Below, piece after piece: positions 10,480 to 20,033 of a DNA stretch of 64,000 nucleotides. How positions within the stretch are numbered: the first letter of the stretch is position 1; the number at the start of each line of letters is the position of its first letter. This stretch comes from Halobacterium litoreum (GTDB lineage Archaea > Halobacteriota > Halobacteria > Halobacteriales > Halobacteriaceae), in the NCBI RefSeq assembly GCF_021233415.1, contig NZ_CP089466.1:1302001-1366000 (forward strand). The letters run 5' to 3'. A program made the position numbers and the translations under genes. The notes beneath the pieces are model-generated. The model searched no databases and was not told the DNA's origin. It saw only the letters and a program-made list of their open reading frames with translations.

Positions 10480-11852
10480 GTGACTCAGAACCCCACAGCG
10501 ACTTCGACCCGGTGGCACCGAACGCGGGCGAGGACTTCGACCCGGTCGACGTCTTCCCCGACAGCGACGACTTCGACCTGCGGCCCGGCGCCGACTCCTG
10601 TTACAAGTGCTCGGCCTGCGACACGAACTGTCCGGTCGCGGAGGTCGACGACGACTTCCCCGGCCCGAAGTTCCAGGGGCCGGAGCAGTGGCGCCTGAAA
10701 CAGCAGGACGACGAGGACGACCACGAGATAGACGACTCGGTGATGGACTGCTCGAACTGCATGCGGTGTGACGACGCCTGCCCGTCGGGCGTCCCGCTCT
10801 CCCAGATGCACAACACCGCCCGCGGCGAGTACGTCAGCGAGCAGATGTCGAAGACGTCGGTGGAGTACTGGCGCAATCGCGTGCTCGCGAACTACCGGGC
10901 GTCGGCGTGGCTGGCGAGCAAGGTCCCCCGGGTCGCGAACTTCGCGATGAACTTCGGGCCGGCGCGCTGGGCGATGGAGAAGGCCTTCGGTATCACGAGC
11001 GAGCGCGACTTCCCCGAGTTCGCCACCGAGACGTTCCGCGAGTGGTGGGAGCGACGGGGCGCGGCCGCCGGCTCCCGGGAGCGCGCCCGCGAGCGCCGCG
11101 AGGTCCGGGGGCTCCCCGCGGACGCCGACAAACGAGTGGCGTACTTCCACGGCTGTTACTCGAACTACAACACGCCGGAGGTGGGGAAGGCGATGGTCCG
11201 GGTGTACGAGCACTTCGGCTACGAGGTGGTCGTCCCCGAGCAGAAGTGCTCGGGCACGCCGATGTTCGCCAACGGGATGCTGGACGACGCGCGCCGCCAC
11301 GCAGAGGTGAACGTCTCGTCAATGAGCGACCTCGTCGAGCAAGGCTACGACGCCATCGCGTCCTGTACGTCGTGCTCGATGGCGCTCAGACAGGAGTACC
11401 CCGAACTGTTCGACATCGACGGCATCGAGGACGTGGCGTCGAACACGTTCGAGTCCGTGGAGTACCTCCGCATCCACGAGGACCTCCGGGGCGAGATATC
11501 GGACGCCGACATCGGGGGCGACCTCGCCGACGAGTTCGCGTACCACGCGCCCTGCCACGCCCGGAACCAGGGCCTCGAACGGCAGGCGGTCGAACTGTTC
11601 GGCGACCTCGACGGTGTCGGCGTCACCGACGTGGGCAACTCCTGTTCGGGCATTTCGGGCACCTACGGCTGGAAGGCCGAGAAGTACGACACCTCCATGA
11701 AAATCGGCGACGAGATGTTCGACCACATGGAGGCCGCCGACGGCGAGACGGGGCTGACCGAGTGCCCGACCTGCGCGATGCAGATGGAACACGGCACCGG
11801 CTACGAGATTCGCCACCCGCTCGAACTGCTCGACGCCGCGCTCGTCGAGTGA
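10476..11852 (+). CDS. glpC: Glycerol-3-phosphate dehydrogenase, Fe-S subunit C
   Basis: 458 residues. Two [4Fe-4S] ferredoxin motifs lie near the N-terminus (Cys42-x2-Cys-x2-Cys-x3-Cys and CSNCMRCDDACP). Two CCG (heterodisulfide-reductase-like) domains follow (FHGCYSNYNTPE ... CSGTP and YHAPCHARNQG ... NSCSGISGTYG). The protein anchors the GlpAB dimer at the membrane and hands electrons to the quinone pool. It starts in an ATGA overlap with glpB and is the last gene of the operon. Confidence 0.95.
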   Translation: MSDSEPHSDFDPVAPNAGEDFDPVDVFPDSDDFDLRPGADSCYKCSACDTNCPVAEVDDDFPGPKFQGPEQWRLKQQDDEDDHEIDDSVMDCSNCMRCDDACPSGVPLSQMHNTARGEYVSEQMSKTSVEYWRNRVLANYRASAWLASKVPRVANFAMNFGPARWAMEKAFGITSERDFPEFATETFREWWERRGAAAGSRERARERREVRGLPADADKRVAYFHGCYSNYNTPEVGKAMVRVYEHFGYEVVVPEQKCSGTPMFANGMLDDARRHAEVNVSSMSDLVEQGYDAIASCTSCSMALRQEYPELFDIDGIEDVASNTFESVEYLRIHEDLRGEISDADIGGDLADEFAYHAPCHARNQGLERQAVELFGDLDGVGVTDVGNSCSGISGTYGWKAEKYDTSMKIGDEMFDHMEAADGETGLTECPTCAMQMEHGTGYEIRHPLELLDAALVE

Positions 11853-11983
11853 CCGCCGACCGACCCCGCTGGACCCGTCGTCAGTCGCCCATACCGACGA
11901 ATTCGTGGCTTTCGACTCCCTGAGCGCGTGCAGGCGTTGCCAAAAGACTGACACTGGCGGGCCGCGAACCGCCCGACCGAGAC

Positions 11984-12688
11984 ATGGCCGAATCAACGCG
12001 GACTCGAGACCGCGGGTCGGTGACCGAAGTCGAGTTCTCGCTGTCCGACGAGACGTACCCGTTCGTCGGGGCGTCCGCCGCGGAAAACTGCGTCTTCGAA
12101 CTCGCCGAGATGACGCCCCGGGGTCCCGGTCGCTACGCCGAGTTCTTCAACGTCCGCGGCGGCGACCCGGACCGAATCCTCGCGCTCGCCGACGACCACG
12201 CGACGGTGACCGCCTCGCTGCTCCGAGAGTACGACGACGGCGCGCTCTTCGAGTTCCGCGTCGTCGGCGAGTGTCCCGCCGTCAGCCTCGCCGAACTCGG
12301 CGCGCTCCCCCGAGAGGTGTACGCGGCCGACGGCGACGGCCGCATCGTCGCCGAAATCCCGTCCCAGCGCGACGCCGCGAACGTCGTCGAGTCGTTCCTC
12401 CGCGACATGCCGTCGGCGTCGCTCGAGCGCAAGCACGACCGCGACGCCGTGTCGCCGCTGTTCTCGGCCACCGGCTTCCAGCAGGTCGCGCGAGCCGAGC
12501 TCACCGACCGACAGCGAGACGTGTTGCGCGCCGCCTTCGAAGCCGGCTACTACGAGTGGCCGCGGGAGGCGACGGGCGAGGAGGTCGCCGACGAACTCGG
12601 CATCACGTCCGCGACGTTCTCCGAGCACATCCACGCGGCGGAGCGGAAACTCTGTGCTGTCCTGTTCGCCTCGCAGAACGACCGGTAG
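11984..12688 (+). CDS. HTH_10 (Bat-type) transcription regulator
   Basis: 234 residues. The N-terminal half (about 1-160) is the sensor-like domain typical of bacterio-opsin-activator relatives. The C-terminal half has the conserved HTH_10 region: ELTDRQRDVLRAAFEAGYY, then EVADELGITSATFSEHIHAAERKL. It stands alone 131 bp after glpC in the same direction and might respond to the glycerol state, but nothing in the sequence shows the target genes. Confidence 0.85.
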   Translation: MAESTRTRDRGSVTEVEFSLSDETYPFVGASAAENCVFELAEMTPRGPGRYAEFFNVRGGDPDRILALADDHATVTASLLREYDDGALFEFRVVGECPAVSLAELGALPREVYAADGDGRIVAEIPSQRDAANVVESFLRDMPSASLERKHDRDAVSPLFSATGFQQVARAELTDRQRDVLRAAFEAGYYEWPREATGEEVADELGITSATFSEHIHAAERKLCAVLFASQNDR

Positions 12689-12725
12689 CGGGAACGCGGA
12701 CGGTCGGAACGCGCGACGGGGGGTG

Positions 12726-13028
12726 TCACGCGTTCTCGCCGCCCTGCGGGAGGACGACGATGCGGCCATCGGCGTGTGCCGTCACCGCACACGAATCCAC
12801 CGTGAACGAGATTCTAGCCGTCGGCGTTGGACCGTCCGGGCCGAGGATGGCGTCCAACGCGTCCGGGTCGAGTACCGCCGACAGCGGTCCGACGTCTGTC
12901 GGCGCCTGTCCCGTGGCGTCGCTTATCGCGTCCACGACGGCTTCCGTGGGCGTCCGGTTGTCGCCGAACGCACGCTCGGTGACGAACCGTTCGACCGTCG
13001 CGTCGTCCGTCCCTCGGTCACGTACCAT
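12726..13028 (-). CDS. HalOD1 output-domain protein
   Basis: A 100-residue protein from MVRDRGTDDATVERFV to VVLPQGGENA. It has the HalOD1 pattern: AVVDAISDATGQAPTDVGPL, then a strand pair with ITVDSCAVTAHADGRIVV-like spacing. HalOD1 domains in haloarchaea are often fused to signalling receivers and their role is not settled. It lies convergently after the HTH_10 gene (37 nt) and divergently from the aldo/keto reductase. A longer open frame upstream is antiparallel to that reductase and is not coding. Confidence 0.8.
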   Translation of the reverse strand: MVRDRGTDDATVERFVTERAFGDNRTPTEAVVDAISDATGQAPTDVGPLSAVLDPDALDAILGPDGPTPTARISFTVDSCAVTAHADGRIVVLPQGGENA

Positions 13029-13172
13029 TCTGACACCTGCCTCGCCGCACTCCCCACGTACCGCAGTGTCCCGAACGCCCTTAGTGGGTGTCCCTACACC
13101 TCGGGGGTCGGCCGCGGGCGGTTGCCGGTTGTTGAACGCTTTTTCCCCGGTCGGTCGTAGACGGGGACGACC

Positions 13173-14180
13173 ATGAGCGACAGCGACGACGCCATCGACT
13201 TCGTGCAGTTCGGCGACACCGGCCTGCAGACGAGCGAACTCCAGTTCGGGACGTGGCGCTTCGGGAAGGAGACCGAGGAGGGCAACGTCGAAATCGGCGA
13301 GCAGCGCGCCCACGAACTCCTCGACGCCTACGACGAGGCGGGCGGGCGCTACATCGACACCGCCGACATCTACGGCGGCGGGAAGAGCGAGGAGTGGATC
13401 GGCGACTGGCTCTCGGAGCGCGACCGGGAGCGATACACCATCGCGTCGAAGATATTCTGGCAGATTCGGGACGGCGACCCGAACAGCCGCGGCACGAACC
13501 GGAAGAACGTCCGCGACCGCATCGACGCGCTGCTCGACCGCCTCGGCACCGACTACGTGGACGTCCTGTACATCCACCGGTGGGACGACCAGACGCCCAC
13601 GAAGGAACTGATGAAGACGCTGAACGGTCTCGTGGAGGACGGGAAGGTCCACTACCTCGGCGCGTCGACGCTCCGCCCGAACGCGTGGAAGGTCGCGAAG
13701 GCCAACGAAATCGCCGCCAACGAGGGCTGGGAGCCGTTCACCGTCCTCCAGCCCCGGTACAACCTCGTCGACCGCGAAATCGAAGGAGACTACCTGGAGT
13801 TCGCGCGCTCGGAGGGGCTGGCGGTCTGCCCGTGGAGCCCCCTCGGGCAGGGCTTTCTCACCGGGAAGTACGACCGCGAGGACGGTCTCACCGGGGAGTC
13901 CCGCGCGAGCGAGTCCAGTCGCTGGGCGGACAACTACCTCACGGACGAGAACTTCGACGTCCACGACGAACTCGACGCCGTCGCCGACGAGGTCGACGCG
14001 TCCCCGGCGCAGGTCGCGCTCGCGTGGCTCTGCCACCGCGACGGCGTGACGGCGCCCATCGTCGGCGCGCGCACCGTCGACCAACTCGAAGAGAACCTCG
14101 CGGCCGCGAGCATCGACCTCTCGGACGAACAGGTCGAACGACTCACGGTGTCGAAGGGCGGCCCGTACGCGGGTCTGTAG
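13173..14180 (+). CDS. Aldo/keto reductase
   Basis: 335 residues forming a TIM barrel of the AKR family. Substrates are carbonyls reduced with NADPH. Visible elements: the FIDTADIYGGGKSEEWIGDW-like segment with the catalytic Asp and Tyr, Lys in SKIFWQI, the VLYIHRWDD strand with the catalytic His, and the cofactor-binding C-terminus (ALAWLCHRDGVTAPIVGART). The physiological substrate cannot be told. It is monocistronic, with a short gap to the toxin-antitoxin pair. Confidence 0.9.
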   Translation: MSDSDDAIDFVQFGDTGLQTSELQFGTWRFGKETEEGNVEIGEQRAHELLDAYDEAGGRYIDTADIYGGGKSEEWIGDWLSERDRERYTIASKIFWQIRDGDPNSRGTNRKNVRDRIDALLDRLGTDYVDVLYIHRWDDQTPTKELMKTLNGLVEDGKVHYLGASTLRPNAWKVAKANEIAANEGWEPFTVLQPRYNLVDREIEGDYLEFARSEGLAVCPWSPLGQGFLTGKYDREDGLTGESRASESSRWADNYLTDENFDVHDELDAVADEVDASPAQVALAWLCHRDGVTAPIVGARTVDQLEENLAAASIDLSDEQVERLTVSKGGPYAGL

Positions 14181-14210
14181 CGCGGCCCACCACCCACCAG
14201 TCCGGTGGAA

Positions 14211-14218
14211 ACGTTTAC
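14211..14218 (+). promoter_or_regulatory. TATA box of the vapBC-like pair
   Basis: The sequence gtttactg is centred about 28 bp before the antitoxin ATG at 14243, giving a leaderless transcript. Confidence 0.45.
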
Positions 14219-14242
14219 TGAGTTTCGGACGCAACTGAACGT

Positions 14243-14518
14243 ATGGCGACGGCAGTGAAGGTGGACGAGGCCGCGAAAGACCGCCTCGAAGAGTTGCAGG
14301 CGGAAATTCGCCTGCAGACGGGCGAGTCAGTCACCCAGCAGGAACTCCTCTCTCGACTCATCGAGAACGCGTACGGCTCTCGGGAGGAGGTCATCGAATC
14401 GTTCCGTGGTTCGACCGTTCCGCTCTCCGACGCGGACAAGGAGCGAATGCGGGAGGGACGGTTCTCGTCGGGCGTCGAGACCGACGAGGACGACATCGAC
14501 GACGCGCTGTACGGATGA
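14243..14518 (+). CDS. VapB-type antitoxin
   Basis: 91 residues with a short N-terminal strand (MATAVKVDEAAKDRL) and helices of ribbon-helix-helix type, plus an acidic disordered tail (VETDEDDIDDALYG) that would wrap the toxin. The stop overlaps the next ATG (ATGA), the usual arrangement of an antitoxin-toxin pair, where the antitoxin also represses the operon. It is assigned through the toxin and gene order more than by sequence. Confidence 0.75.
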   Translation: MATAVKVDEAAKDRLEELQAEIRLQTGESVTQQELLSRLIENAYGSREEVIESFRGSTVPLSDADKERMREGRFSSGVETDEDDIDDALYG

Positions 14519-14955
14519 CCGTACTCGTCGACACGGGCGTGCTGTACGCCGACCACGACACCGACGCGACGCGACACGAGACAGCGAGCGCGGCGCTCGA
14601 CGCGGTTTACGACGGCGTCCTCGGCCAGCCGTACGTCAGCGACTTCCTGTACGACGAGGCGGTCACACTCACGATGACGCGGGCCGGAGCCCACCGGCCC
14701 GCTCGGACCCTCGGCAGGCGCCTCCGCGGCGCGGGCGAGTACCCGAGCGTCTACGAACTGGTGAACGTGGACCTGCAGGCGTTCGACGCGGCCGTGGAGT
14801 GCTTCGAGCGGTACGACGACCAGTCGCTGAGTTTCACCGACGCGACGACGGTCGCGCTCTGCGAGCGCCGCGGCATCGACGGCGTGTTGAGTTTCGACGA
14901 CGACTTCGACGGGCTAGTACACCGGTTCGACCCGGCTGACGTCGCGACCGAGTGA
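14515..14955 (+). CDS. PIN-domain ribonuclease toxin (VapC family)
   Basis: 146 residues. The PIN-domain acidic residues are visible: Asp in VLVDTGVLYA, Glu in SDFLYDEAVTL, Asp in SFTDATTVALCERRG and the final SFDDDFDGL. The family cleaves RNA, often tRNA or rRNA, when free of its antitoxin. It is coupled to the antitoxin by a 4-nt overlap. The base composition matches the surrounding chromosome, so a recent transfer is not obvious. Confidence 0.88.
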   Translation: MTVLVDTGVLYADHDTDATRHETASAALDAVYDGVLGQPYVSDFLYDEAVTLTMTRAGAHRPARTLGRRLRGAGEYPSVYELVNVDLQAFDAAVECFERYDDQSLSFTDATTVALCERRGIDGVLSFDDDFDGLVHRFDPADVATE

Positions 14956-14982
14956 GGCGGAGAAAACAGCGGAAGCGGGGCG

Positions 14983-15198
14983 TCAGTTCATCTCGCGCGC
15001 GAGGTCCATCGACATCGCGAACCCGTAGTAGGCGACGACGCCGCTCGCGAGCGCGCCGTAGTAGACCAGTTGTGGCGCGTCCAGCGCGCCGAACACGATG
15101 GTGACGACGGTAACCCAGATGATGGCGAACACGAGGTCGAACAGCATGCCGTCGTGGTGTTCGGCGACGTGGTCGCGCACCGTCTCGGCGAGCGTCAC
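14983..15198 (-). CDS. Small membrane protein with two TM helices
   Basis: 71 residues with helices LVFAIIWVTVVTIVFGAL and VYYGALASGVVAYYGFAM. Its ATG overlaps the stop of the stress-protein gene (ATGA), so it closes the acetate-uptake operon. No function is known. Confidence 0.75.
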   Translation of the reverse strand: MTLAETVRDHVAEHHDGMLFDLVFAIIWVTVVTIVFGALDAPQLVYYGALASGVVAYYGFAMSMDLAREMN

Positions 15199-15671
15199 TC
15201 CTCGTCCACCTCCTCGTCGGCGTGCGCGTCCACGACTAACACGGGGATGCGCGTGCGCCGCAGGACCTTCTCGGCGACGCTCCCGAGGACGACCCGGGAG
15301 AGCCCCGAGCGGCCGTGGCTTCCCATCACGACGAGGTCGACGTCCTCGTCCTCGACGAACTTCCGGATGGCGCGCGCCGGACTGCCCGCGCTGACGTGTT
15401 CCTCGACGGGGACGCCGCGTTCGCCGGCGGCCTCGGCGACGTAGCCGGTCGCCTTCTCGGCCTCGGCCTTCACCTCGGGCATCTCGTCGATGCGCCCCTG
15501 TCGGATGCGGTCTACTTGCTCGGTGCCAAGCGAGAGGTTCGTGGCGTCCACGTCCACGACGTACAGCGCGTGGACGGTCGCCCCGTACTTCGCCGCGAGG
15601 TCGACCGCCTGTTCGACCGCGCTCTCGGCTGCCTCGCTGCCGTCAGTCGGAATCAGGATGTTGTCGTACAT
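15195..15671 (-). CDS. Universal stress protein in the acetate-transport operon
   Basis: 158-residue UspA protein: MYDNILIPTDGSEAAESA at the start, and the ATP-binding motif MGSHGRSGLSRVVLGSVAE near the C-terminus. It starts 5 nt after the symporter stop. Stress proteins are often found next to transporters in haloarchaea, which suggests ATP-dependent tuning of transport, although this is only a contextual inference. Confidence 0.92.
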   Translation of the reverse strand: MYDNILIPTDGSEAAESAVEQAVDLAAKYGATVHALYVVDVDATNLSLGTEQVDRIRQGRIDEMPEVKAEAEKATGYVAEAAGERGVPVEEHVSAGSPARAIRKFVEDEDVDLVVMGSHGRSGLSRVVLGSVAEKVLRRTRIPVLVVDAHADEEVDEE

Positions 15672-15675
15672 TGTC

Positions 15676-17367
15676 TTAGTCGTCCGCGGGCGTGGAGTCG
15701 TCCGTGTTCACGACGTCCTCGGCTGCCTGCTGGCGGTCCATCGGCTCGGGGCTGTGACACTGACGGACCATCTTCTTGGTCTCCATCGGCGGTTCGGAGG
15801 TGGCCAGCGAGACGGCGATTGTCACGGCGAACACGAGGGGCACCGCGATGAGCGCGGAGCCGATTGCGGGCACCCACTGAGCGAGCGTCGCGGAGATGAC
15901 GCCGTCGGAGCCGGCGGCCCCCGAGAGGATGCCGTAACTCGGCACCACCTCGTTGATCATCGGCACCGTCCAGACGACGAGGCCGGTGATCATGCCGGCG
16001 AGCGCGCCCTGCCGGTTCGTGTTCTCCCACCAGAGTCCGAGGAAGAACATCGGGAAGAGGACGGCGCCGGCGAGCGAGAACGCGTAGGAGACGAGCGCGG
16101 CGATGGGCGCTGCGGGGTCGAGCGCCGCGAGCGTCGTGATGACGCCGAGCGCGACGATGCTCGCGCGACCGACGAACACCTGCTGGCGCTGGGTCGCGTC
16201 GGGGTTGATGAGCCCCTTGTAGATGTCGTGGGAGATGGCCGACGACCCCGCGATGAAGAGGCCGGCGGTGGTCGCGATGGCGGCCGCGATGCCGCCCGCG
16301 GCGACGAACCCGACGAACCACGTCGGGAGGTTCGAGAGTTGGGCGGCGAGCACGACGATGACGTCGCCGGCGGCGGTCGTCATGCCGGGGTCGCCGTAGA
16401 CGGCGCCGATTTCGTTCGCGTAGAGGTCAGTGCCGAACGCCGCGAACGCGGGCGCGGAGAGGTACAGCAGGCAGATGAAGAACAGGCCCCACACCGTCGA
16501 CCAGCGCGCGGTGCGCTCGTTCTCGACGGTGTAGAACCGCACGAGGACGTGCGGGAGGCCACACGTCCCGACGACGAGCGAGAACGCGGTGGCGATCCAG
16601 AGGTAGTAGCCCTCGTTGACGAACGGTTCGCTGAACTCGCTGGCCAGTTGGTCGAACATCGCGCCGTACTCGACGTGCGGGAGCACCGTCGAGTAGCCGT
16701 TGACGAACCCGACGACGTAGAGGCCGGCGAGGAACGCGACGATGAGGATGACGTACTGCACGGCCATGTTCTTCGTCGCGCCGAGCATCCCCGAGAGGGT
16801 GAGGTAGCCGACGGTTATCGTCATCATCACGACGACCATCGACTGGTAGCCCGTGAGGCCGAGAATGCCGAGGTCGCCGAAGATGTAGAGGCCGACCAGA
16901 CCCATCCCGCGGGCCTGCCCGATGGCGTACACGAACCCGATGAGGAACGTGGTGATTGCGGCGATGGCGCGCGCGGTGTCGGAGTTGAATCGGTCGCCGA
17001 CGAAGTCGGGCGCGGTGTACTTCCCGAACCGCCGCATCTGGGCGGCCATGAAGATGAGGAGGATGAAGTACCCGGTCGACCAGCCGACGACGAACGCGAG
17101 CCCGTAGAACCCGGAGAGCGCGATGAGCGCCGCCATCCCGAGGTACGAGGCCGCGGACATCCAGTTCGCGCCGATTGCCATGCCGTTCTCGACGTTCCCG
17201 ATGGAGCGCCCGGCGACCCACATGCCCTCGGTGTCGGCGACCTTGAACACGTAGCCGATGGCGAGGAACAGCGCCAGCATCGCCGTGACGAGAATCGCGG
17301 GGAGGAGTTTGAACGAGACGCTCAGCCCCTCGGGGAGCAGGCCGGTCTGCGCGAGGATGGTGTTCAT
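15676..17367 (-). CDS. SSS-family sodium:solute symporter (acetate/monocarboxylate type)
   Basis: 563 residues with about 13 TM segments. Typical SSS signatures are WVAGRSIGNVENGMAIGANWMSAASYLG-type N-terminal sequence (in pieces: GRSIGNVENGMAIGANWMSA), GYQSMVVVMM and the GLFIAGSSAISHDIYKGL segment. The small DUF4212 partner lies upstream with an ATGA overlap, and acs lies just before that. Together these suggest sodium-coupled uptake of acetate or another short acid (ActP-like). The substrate is inferred from context. Confidence 0.92.
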   Translation of the reverse strand: MNTILAQTGLLPEGLSVSFKLLPAILVTAMLALFLAIGYVFKVADTEGMWVAGRSIGNVENGMAIGANWMSAASYLGMAALIALSGFYGLAFVVGWSTGYFILLIFMAAQMRRFGKYTAPDFVGDRFNSDTARAIAAITTFLIGFVYAIGQARGMGLVGLYIFGDLGILGLTGYQSMVVVMMTITVGYLTLSGMLGATKNMAVQYVILIVAFLAGLYVVGFVNGYSTVLPHVEYGAMFDQLASEFSEPFVNEGYYLWIATAFSLVVGTCGLPHVLVRFYTVENERTARWSTVWGLFFICLLYLSAPAFAAFGTDLYANEIGAVYGDPGMTTAAGDVIVVLAAQLSNLPTWFVGFVAAGGIAAAIATTAGLFIAGSSAISHDIYKGLINPDATQRQQVFVGRASIVALGVITTLAALDPAAPIAALVSYAFSLAGAVLFPMFFLGLWWENTNRQGALAGMITGLVVWTVPMINEVVPSYGILSGAAGSDGVISATLAQWVPAIGSALIAVPLVFAVTIAVSLATSEPPMETKKMVRQCHSPEPMDRQQAAEDVVNTDDSTPADD

Positions 17368-17771
17368 TCCGACGCACCTCCGTCAGCGCCGTGTTCGATG
17401 CCGTACTTCTCGTCGAGGGCGTCGCGTTTGCGCGCGTACCAGAACGCGAGAATGAGCGCGCCGGCGGGCGCGCCGATGCCGACGAGGAAGTAGTGCAGCG
17501 GGAAGCCAATCACCGGCATCGTCGTCGTCATCACGTCGGGCGCGACGGCGGTGAGCGTCACCGGACCGAAGACGACGACGGCCCAGATGGCGAACCCCGT
17601 CCAGATGACGCGGAGGTGGTCGCGCATGAACGGCGTGCTGGGTCGGAGGAGGTTCACCTCCGAGTCTAGGTAGTCGGTCTCGCCGTGGCTCTGCCCGGTC
17701 CCGGTGACCGTGCCGCCGTCGGTCTCGGCGGTCGATTCGTCCGTCGTATCGTGCGTGTCGTTGTCTGTCAT
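17364..17771 (-). CDS. DUF4212 small subunit of the SSS symporter
   Basis: 135 residues: an acidic, Thr-rich N-terminal tail of about 40 residues, then two TM helices (LRVIWTGFAIWAVVVFGPV and FPLHYFLVGIGAPAGALIL). DUF4212 proteins occur as small partners of acetate-type SSS symporters. The gene begins 54 nt after the acs stop and overlaps the symporter start by 4 nt, so acs, DUF4212, symporter, usp and the small TM gene may be one transcript. Confidence 0.9.
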   Translation of the reverse strand: MTDNDTHDTTDESTAETDGGTVTGTGQSHGETDYLDSEVNLLRPSTPFMRDHLRVIWTGFAIWAVVVFGPVTLTAVAPDVMTTTMPVIGFPLHYFLVGIGAPAGALILAFWYARKRDALDEKYGIEHGADGGASE

Positions 17772-17825
17772 TGTCGGTGGTGTGTTCGATTGTCGGGTGT
17801 CGTCCTGTGAAAGTCGAGAAGCGGT

Positions 17826-19826
17826 TCAGTCCTCGCTGACCTTCGCCTGGATGTCGTCGACGACGCTGGGGTTGCGGAGCGTGGAGGTGTCACCGAGGTC
17901 CTCGCCGTTGGCGATGTCCTCCAGCAGGCGGCGCATGATTTTCCCGGAGCGGGTCTTCGGGAGTTCCGGCGTGAACACGACGGCTTCCGGGCGCGCGATG
18001 GGGCCGATGGCGTCCTCCACCCCCTCGATGATTTCCTCGCGCAGGTCTTCGTCGCCATCGTGGCCGTCCTCCGTGAGGACGTACGCGTAGACGGCTTCGC
18101 CCTTCAGGTCGTGGTCGCCGCCGACGACGGCGGCCTCGGCGACGCCCTCGACGCCGACGATGGCGGACTCGATTTCCATCGTGCCGAGGCGGTGCCCGGA
18201 GACGTTGATGACGTCGTCCACGCGCCCCAAGACCGTAATGTAGCCGTCGTCGTCTATTTTCGCCCCGTCCTCCGGGAAGTACACCCAGTCCTCGGCGTCA
18301 CTCGACTCCGTATCCGAGTACTCGGTCCAGTACTCGGAGACGAACCGCTCGTCGTTGTTGTACAGCGTGCGCAACATCCCCGGCCACGGCTTGTCTACCG
18401 TGAGGTAGCCCGCGCGTCCGGGTTCTACCTCGTCGCCTTTGGTGTCCACGACGCGCGCGTCCACGCCGGGGAGCGCCGGACCCGCGGAACCGGGTTTCAT
18501 GTCGCCCACGCCGGGGAGTGTGGTGACCATCATGCCGCCGGTCTCGGTCTGCCACCACGTGTCCACGATGGGACAGTCCTCGCCGCCGATATGCTTGTAG
18601 TACCACTTCCACGCCCGCGGATTGATGGGTTCGCCAACCGTGCCGAGCAGGCGCAGCGAAGAGAGGTCGTGTTGCTCGGGGTACTCCGCGCCCCACTTCA
18701 TGAACGCCCGAATCGCCGTCGGCGCCGTGTACAGTTGGGTCGTCTCGTACTCCTCGACGATTTCCCAGAGGCGGTCCTCGTTGGGGTAGTCGGGAGTGCC
18801 CTCGTACATTACGGTGGTCGTGCCGAGCGCGAGCGGGCCGTACACGATGTAGGAGTGGCCGGTAATCCAGCCGATGTCCGCCGAACACCAGTAGGTGTCC
18901 TCGGGCTTGATGTCGAGGACGGCGTGACTCGTCCACGCCGCGTACGAGAGGTAGCCGCCGGTCGTGTGCTTGACGCCCTTCGGCTCCCCGGTGGTGCCGG
19001 ACGTGTACATGAGGAACAGCATGTCCTCGGCGTCCCGCGTCACCGGCTCCACGCTCGCGCCCTCGTGGTCAGCGACGAGGTCGTCGTAGTCGTGGTGGTT
19101 GTCGGCGAGGTCGTGGCCGAAGCCGTCGTCGCCGAGGCGGTCCACGACCACGACGTCGCTCACGTCGTGTTCGACGCCCGCCAGCCCCTCGCTGGCCTTC
19201 TCGAAGTGGTCGAGTGGGTCGCCACGCCGGTAGTAGCCGTCACACGTGACCAGGTGCTCCGAGTCGGCGGCGTTCATGCGCGTGGCGAGCGCGTCCGCGG
19301 AGAAGCCGGCGAAGACGACGGAGTGCGGTGCGCCGATGCGCGCACACGCCAGCATCGCCACCGGCAACTCCGGAATCATCGGCATGTAGAGGGTGACGAC
19401 GTCGTCCTCCTCGACGCCCAACTCCCGCAGCGCCGCCGCGAACTCCTCGACTTCGGTCTGGAGTTCCGCGTACGTGTACGTGCGGTCGTCCTCCTCGGTC
19501 GGTTCACCCACCCACTCGATGGCGGCCTCGTCGCCCCGGCCCTCGGCTACGTGTCGGTCGACGCAGTTGTAACTCGCGTTGAGTTCGCCGCCGGTGAACC
19601 ACTCGTAGAACGGCGGGTTCGAGTCGTCTAGCACCTCGTCGTATCCGGACTCCCAGTCGAGTAGGTCGGCGGCGCGCTCCCACGCCCCCGGCCAGTTCTC
19701 CTCGAACTCCTCGTAGATGCCGGGGTCCGAGACGTTCGCCTGCTCCACGAAGGATTCCGGCGGCTCGAAACTGTCCTGCTCGGTCAGGCGCGCCTCCAGT
19801 TCGCCGGCCGCGTCCTGCTCTGTCAT
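17826..19826 (-). CDS. acs: Acetyl-CoA synthetase (first copy)
   Basis: Activates acetate to acetyl-CoA through acetyl-AMP. 666 residues of the ANL superfamily: the P-loop-like A3 motif YTSGTTGEPKGV at about residue 273, the acetate-pocket and CoA segment TWWQTETGGMMVT, the hinge region VLGRVDDVINVSGHRLGT, and the C-terminal catalytic Lys in KTRSGKIMRRLL (about residue 624), a site of regulatory acylation in relatives. The ATG at 19824-19826 follows a weak TATA near 19851-19860. It is very similar in patches to the second acs gene at 21975-23924. Confidence 0.96.
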   Translation of the reverse strand: MTEQDAAGELEARLTEQDSFEPPESFVEQANVSDPGIYEEFEENWPGAWERAADLLDWESGYDEVLDDSNPPFYEWFTGGELNASYNCVDRHVAEGRGDEAAIEWVGEPTEEDDRTYTYAELQTEVEEFAAALRELGVEEDDVVTLYMPMIPELPVAMLACARIGAPHSVVFAGFSADALATRMNAADSEHLVTCDGYYRRGDPLDHFEKASEGLAGVEHDVSDVVVVDRLGDDGFGHDLADNHHDYDDLVADHEGASVEPVTRDAEDMLFLMYTSGTTGEPKGVKHTTGGYLSYAAWTSHAVLDIKPEDTYWCSADIGWITGHSYIVYGPLALGTTTVMYEGTPDYPNEDRLWEIVEEYETTQLYTAPTAIRAFMKWGAEYPEQHDLSSLRLLGTVGEPINPRAWKWYYKHIGGEDCPIVDTWWQTETGGMMVTTLPGVGDMKPGSAGPALPGVDARVVDTKGDEVEPGRAGYLTVDKPWPGMLRTLYNNDERFVSEYWTEYSDTESSDAEDWVYFPEDGAKIDDDGYITVLGRVDDVINVSGHRLGTMEIESAIVGVEGVAEAAVVGGDHDLKGEAVYAYVLTEDGHDGDEDLREEIIEGVEDAIGPIARPEAVVFTPELPKTRSGKIMRRLLEDIANGEDLGDTSTLRNPSVVDDIQAKVSED

Positions 19827-20033
19827 GATCCATCACTACCCATTGGAACATCCATGTTAAGTGACGCCGCTAATTATGCCAACCGTCGGCACGGACGAAT
19901 AGAAACGCCCGTAGAACGGTGCAATCGGCGGATAGCGCGCACCTCGCGTGGCGCCGACGGCCCACAGGTCGGTGCCGCCACGGCGCCCCGGCGTCCCGCG
20001 AGCCGCTCGCGCGCCGCGGGGAACACTAAACAG

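Noticed and set aside
15490-17493. A 667-codon open frame on the plus strand
   Set aside because: Antiparallel to the SSS symporter; extremely charged and motif-free.
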